From a virus: DNA of 39,335 bases. This document shows positions 39,132-39,335 of this stretch, piece by piece. The notes under the pieces are model-generated. The model searched no databases, was not told where the DNA came from, and saw nothing but the letters and a program-made list of their open reading frames with translations. Each line of letters begins with the position of its first letter. Position 1 is the stretch's first letter. A program made the position numbers and the translations under genes. The stretch is taken from positions 1 to 39,335 of the IMG/VR virus record IMGVR_UViG_3300045453_000085. One strand, given 5' to 3'.

Positions 39132-39335
39132 ATGGCTGACGACGGGTTCAATTTGGCAGATCGGCACTTCATCGTGGCCGCGATACTCACCGCGCCCCGG
39201 CTCGACAGCGGCGACGGGCCCGAAGGGGCTGTCGCTAAGTTCAATCAGACCCTAGCCGAGCTGGGAAAGAGCGGCAGTTACGACCTCTGGACCGAGGCCC
39301 GGAAGCAGGTCCATGCGGCGGCTAAGAAGCGCTGA
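39132..39335 (+). CDS. Small terminal protein, unknown
   Basis: This encodes 67 residues from the ATG at 39132, which has a good GGGAG site (39120-39124). A longer version from 39060 (91 residues) would read through the palindrome and is less likely. It is helical, with a charged C terminus (EARKQVHAAAKKR). No family is recognised. It is the last gene visible and is probably close to the right end of the prophage. Confidence 0.55.
   Translation: MADDGFNLADRHFIVAAILTAPRLDSGDGPEGAVAKFNQTLAELGKSGSYDLWTEARKQVHAAAKKR

Noticed and set aside
1-39335. Prophage ends or attachment sites
   Set aside because: No TG...CA ends with transposase-type repeats and no target duplication could be recognised. 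The ends probably lie outside.

Overview
The window is almost entirely one Mu-like transposable prophage with siphovirus-type (lambda-like, non-contractile) tail genes. It sits in a high-GC genome, about two-thirds G+C by eye. The combination of a Mu-type replication and head module, a ParB-like early gene, a 3TM holin and a lambda-like tail tip suggests an alphaproteobacterial host of the kind that carries RcapMu-like phages. That host call is inference. Every expected functional module is present and no frame is obviously broken, so the prophage looks intact. Its two ends (5'-TG/CA-3' with transposase sites) and host attachment flanks are not recognisable here and probably lie just outside.

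Layout: 1-1115 (minus strand) holds a lipoprotein and the S24-type repressor. 1116-1206 is an AT-rich divergent operator/promoter region. 1207-9964 is the plus-strand early operon: Ner-like regulator, ParB-like protein, small DNA-binding proteins, MuA-like DDE transposase, MuB-like ATPase, DnaA-domain-IV-like protein, Gam, and several unknown small proteins. Most are chained by ATGA/GTGA overlaps. 9965-11102 is unusual. It has a terminator, then a leader with nested stem-loops whose last arm carries the Shine-Dalgarno sequence of a small gene, then a RAMP/Cas7-like protein, then a strict 5-nt-periodic GGYNN array, then a perfect 11-bp hairpin. 11103-12246 holds GemA and a Mor-family activator. 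12325-14369 is the lysis block (small membrane protein, GH108 endolysin, 3TM holin, DUF2730-like protein). 14373-23533 is the packaging and head block: small and large terminase, portal, minor head protein fused to a PBECR2-like nuclease domain, protease with an in-frame scaffold start, decoration protein and capsid. 23636-36431 is the tail block: DUF1320, gpG-like, tail terminator, tail tube, tail chaperones with a programmed -1 frameshift, tape measure, fibre, DUF1833, NlpC/P60 and tip protein J. 36428-39335 is an accessory block: MT-A70 methyltransferase, two minus-strand cargo genes, a Dam-like methyltransferase and a small terminal gene.

How it works together: the repressor and the Ner-like protein set the lysis/lysogeny switch. 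Transposase, MuB-like ATPase, Gam and host factors replicate the phage by transposition. The Mor-like protein probably switches on the lysis and morphogenesis genes. Two adenine methyltransferases probably modify the phage DNA against restriction.

The most striking unexplained structure is the locus at 10037-11083, a RAMP-like protein flanked by structured RNA and a pentanucleotide array ending in a hairpin. Other notable signals are a textbook A AAA AAC frameshift site with a 14-bp stem at 26550-26606, a family of hairpins with an identical 12-nt loop and compensating stem changes (26155-26213 and 26981-27004), and two genes whose start codons lie inside perfect inverted repeats (23614-23642, 27017-27047).
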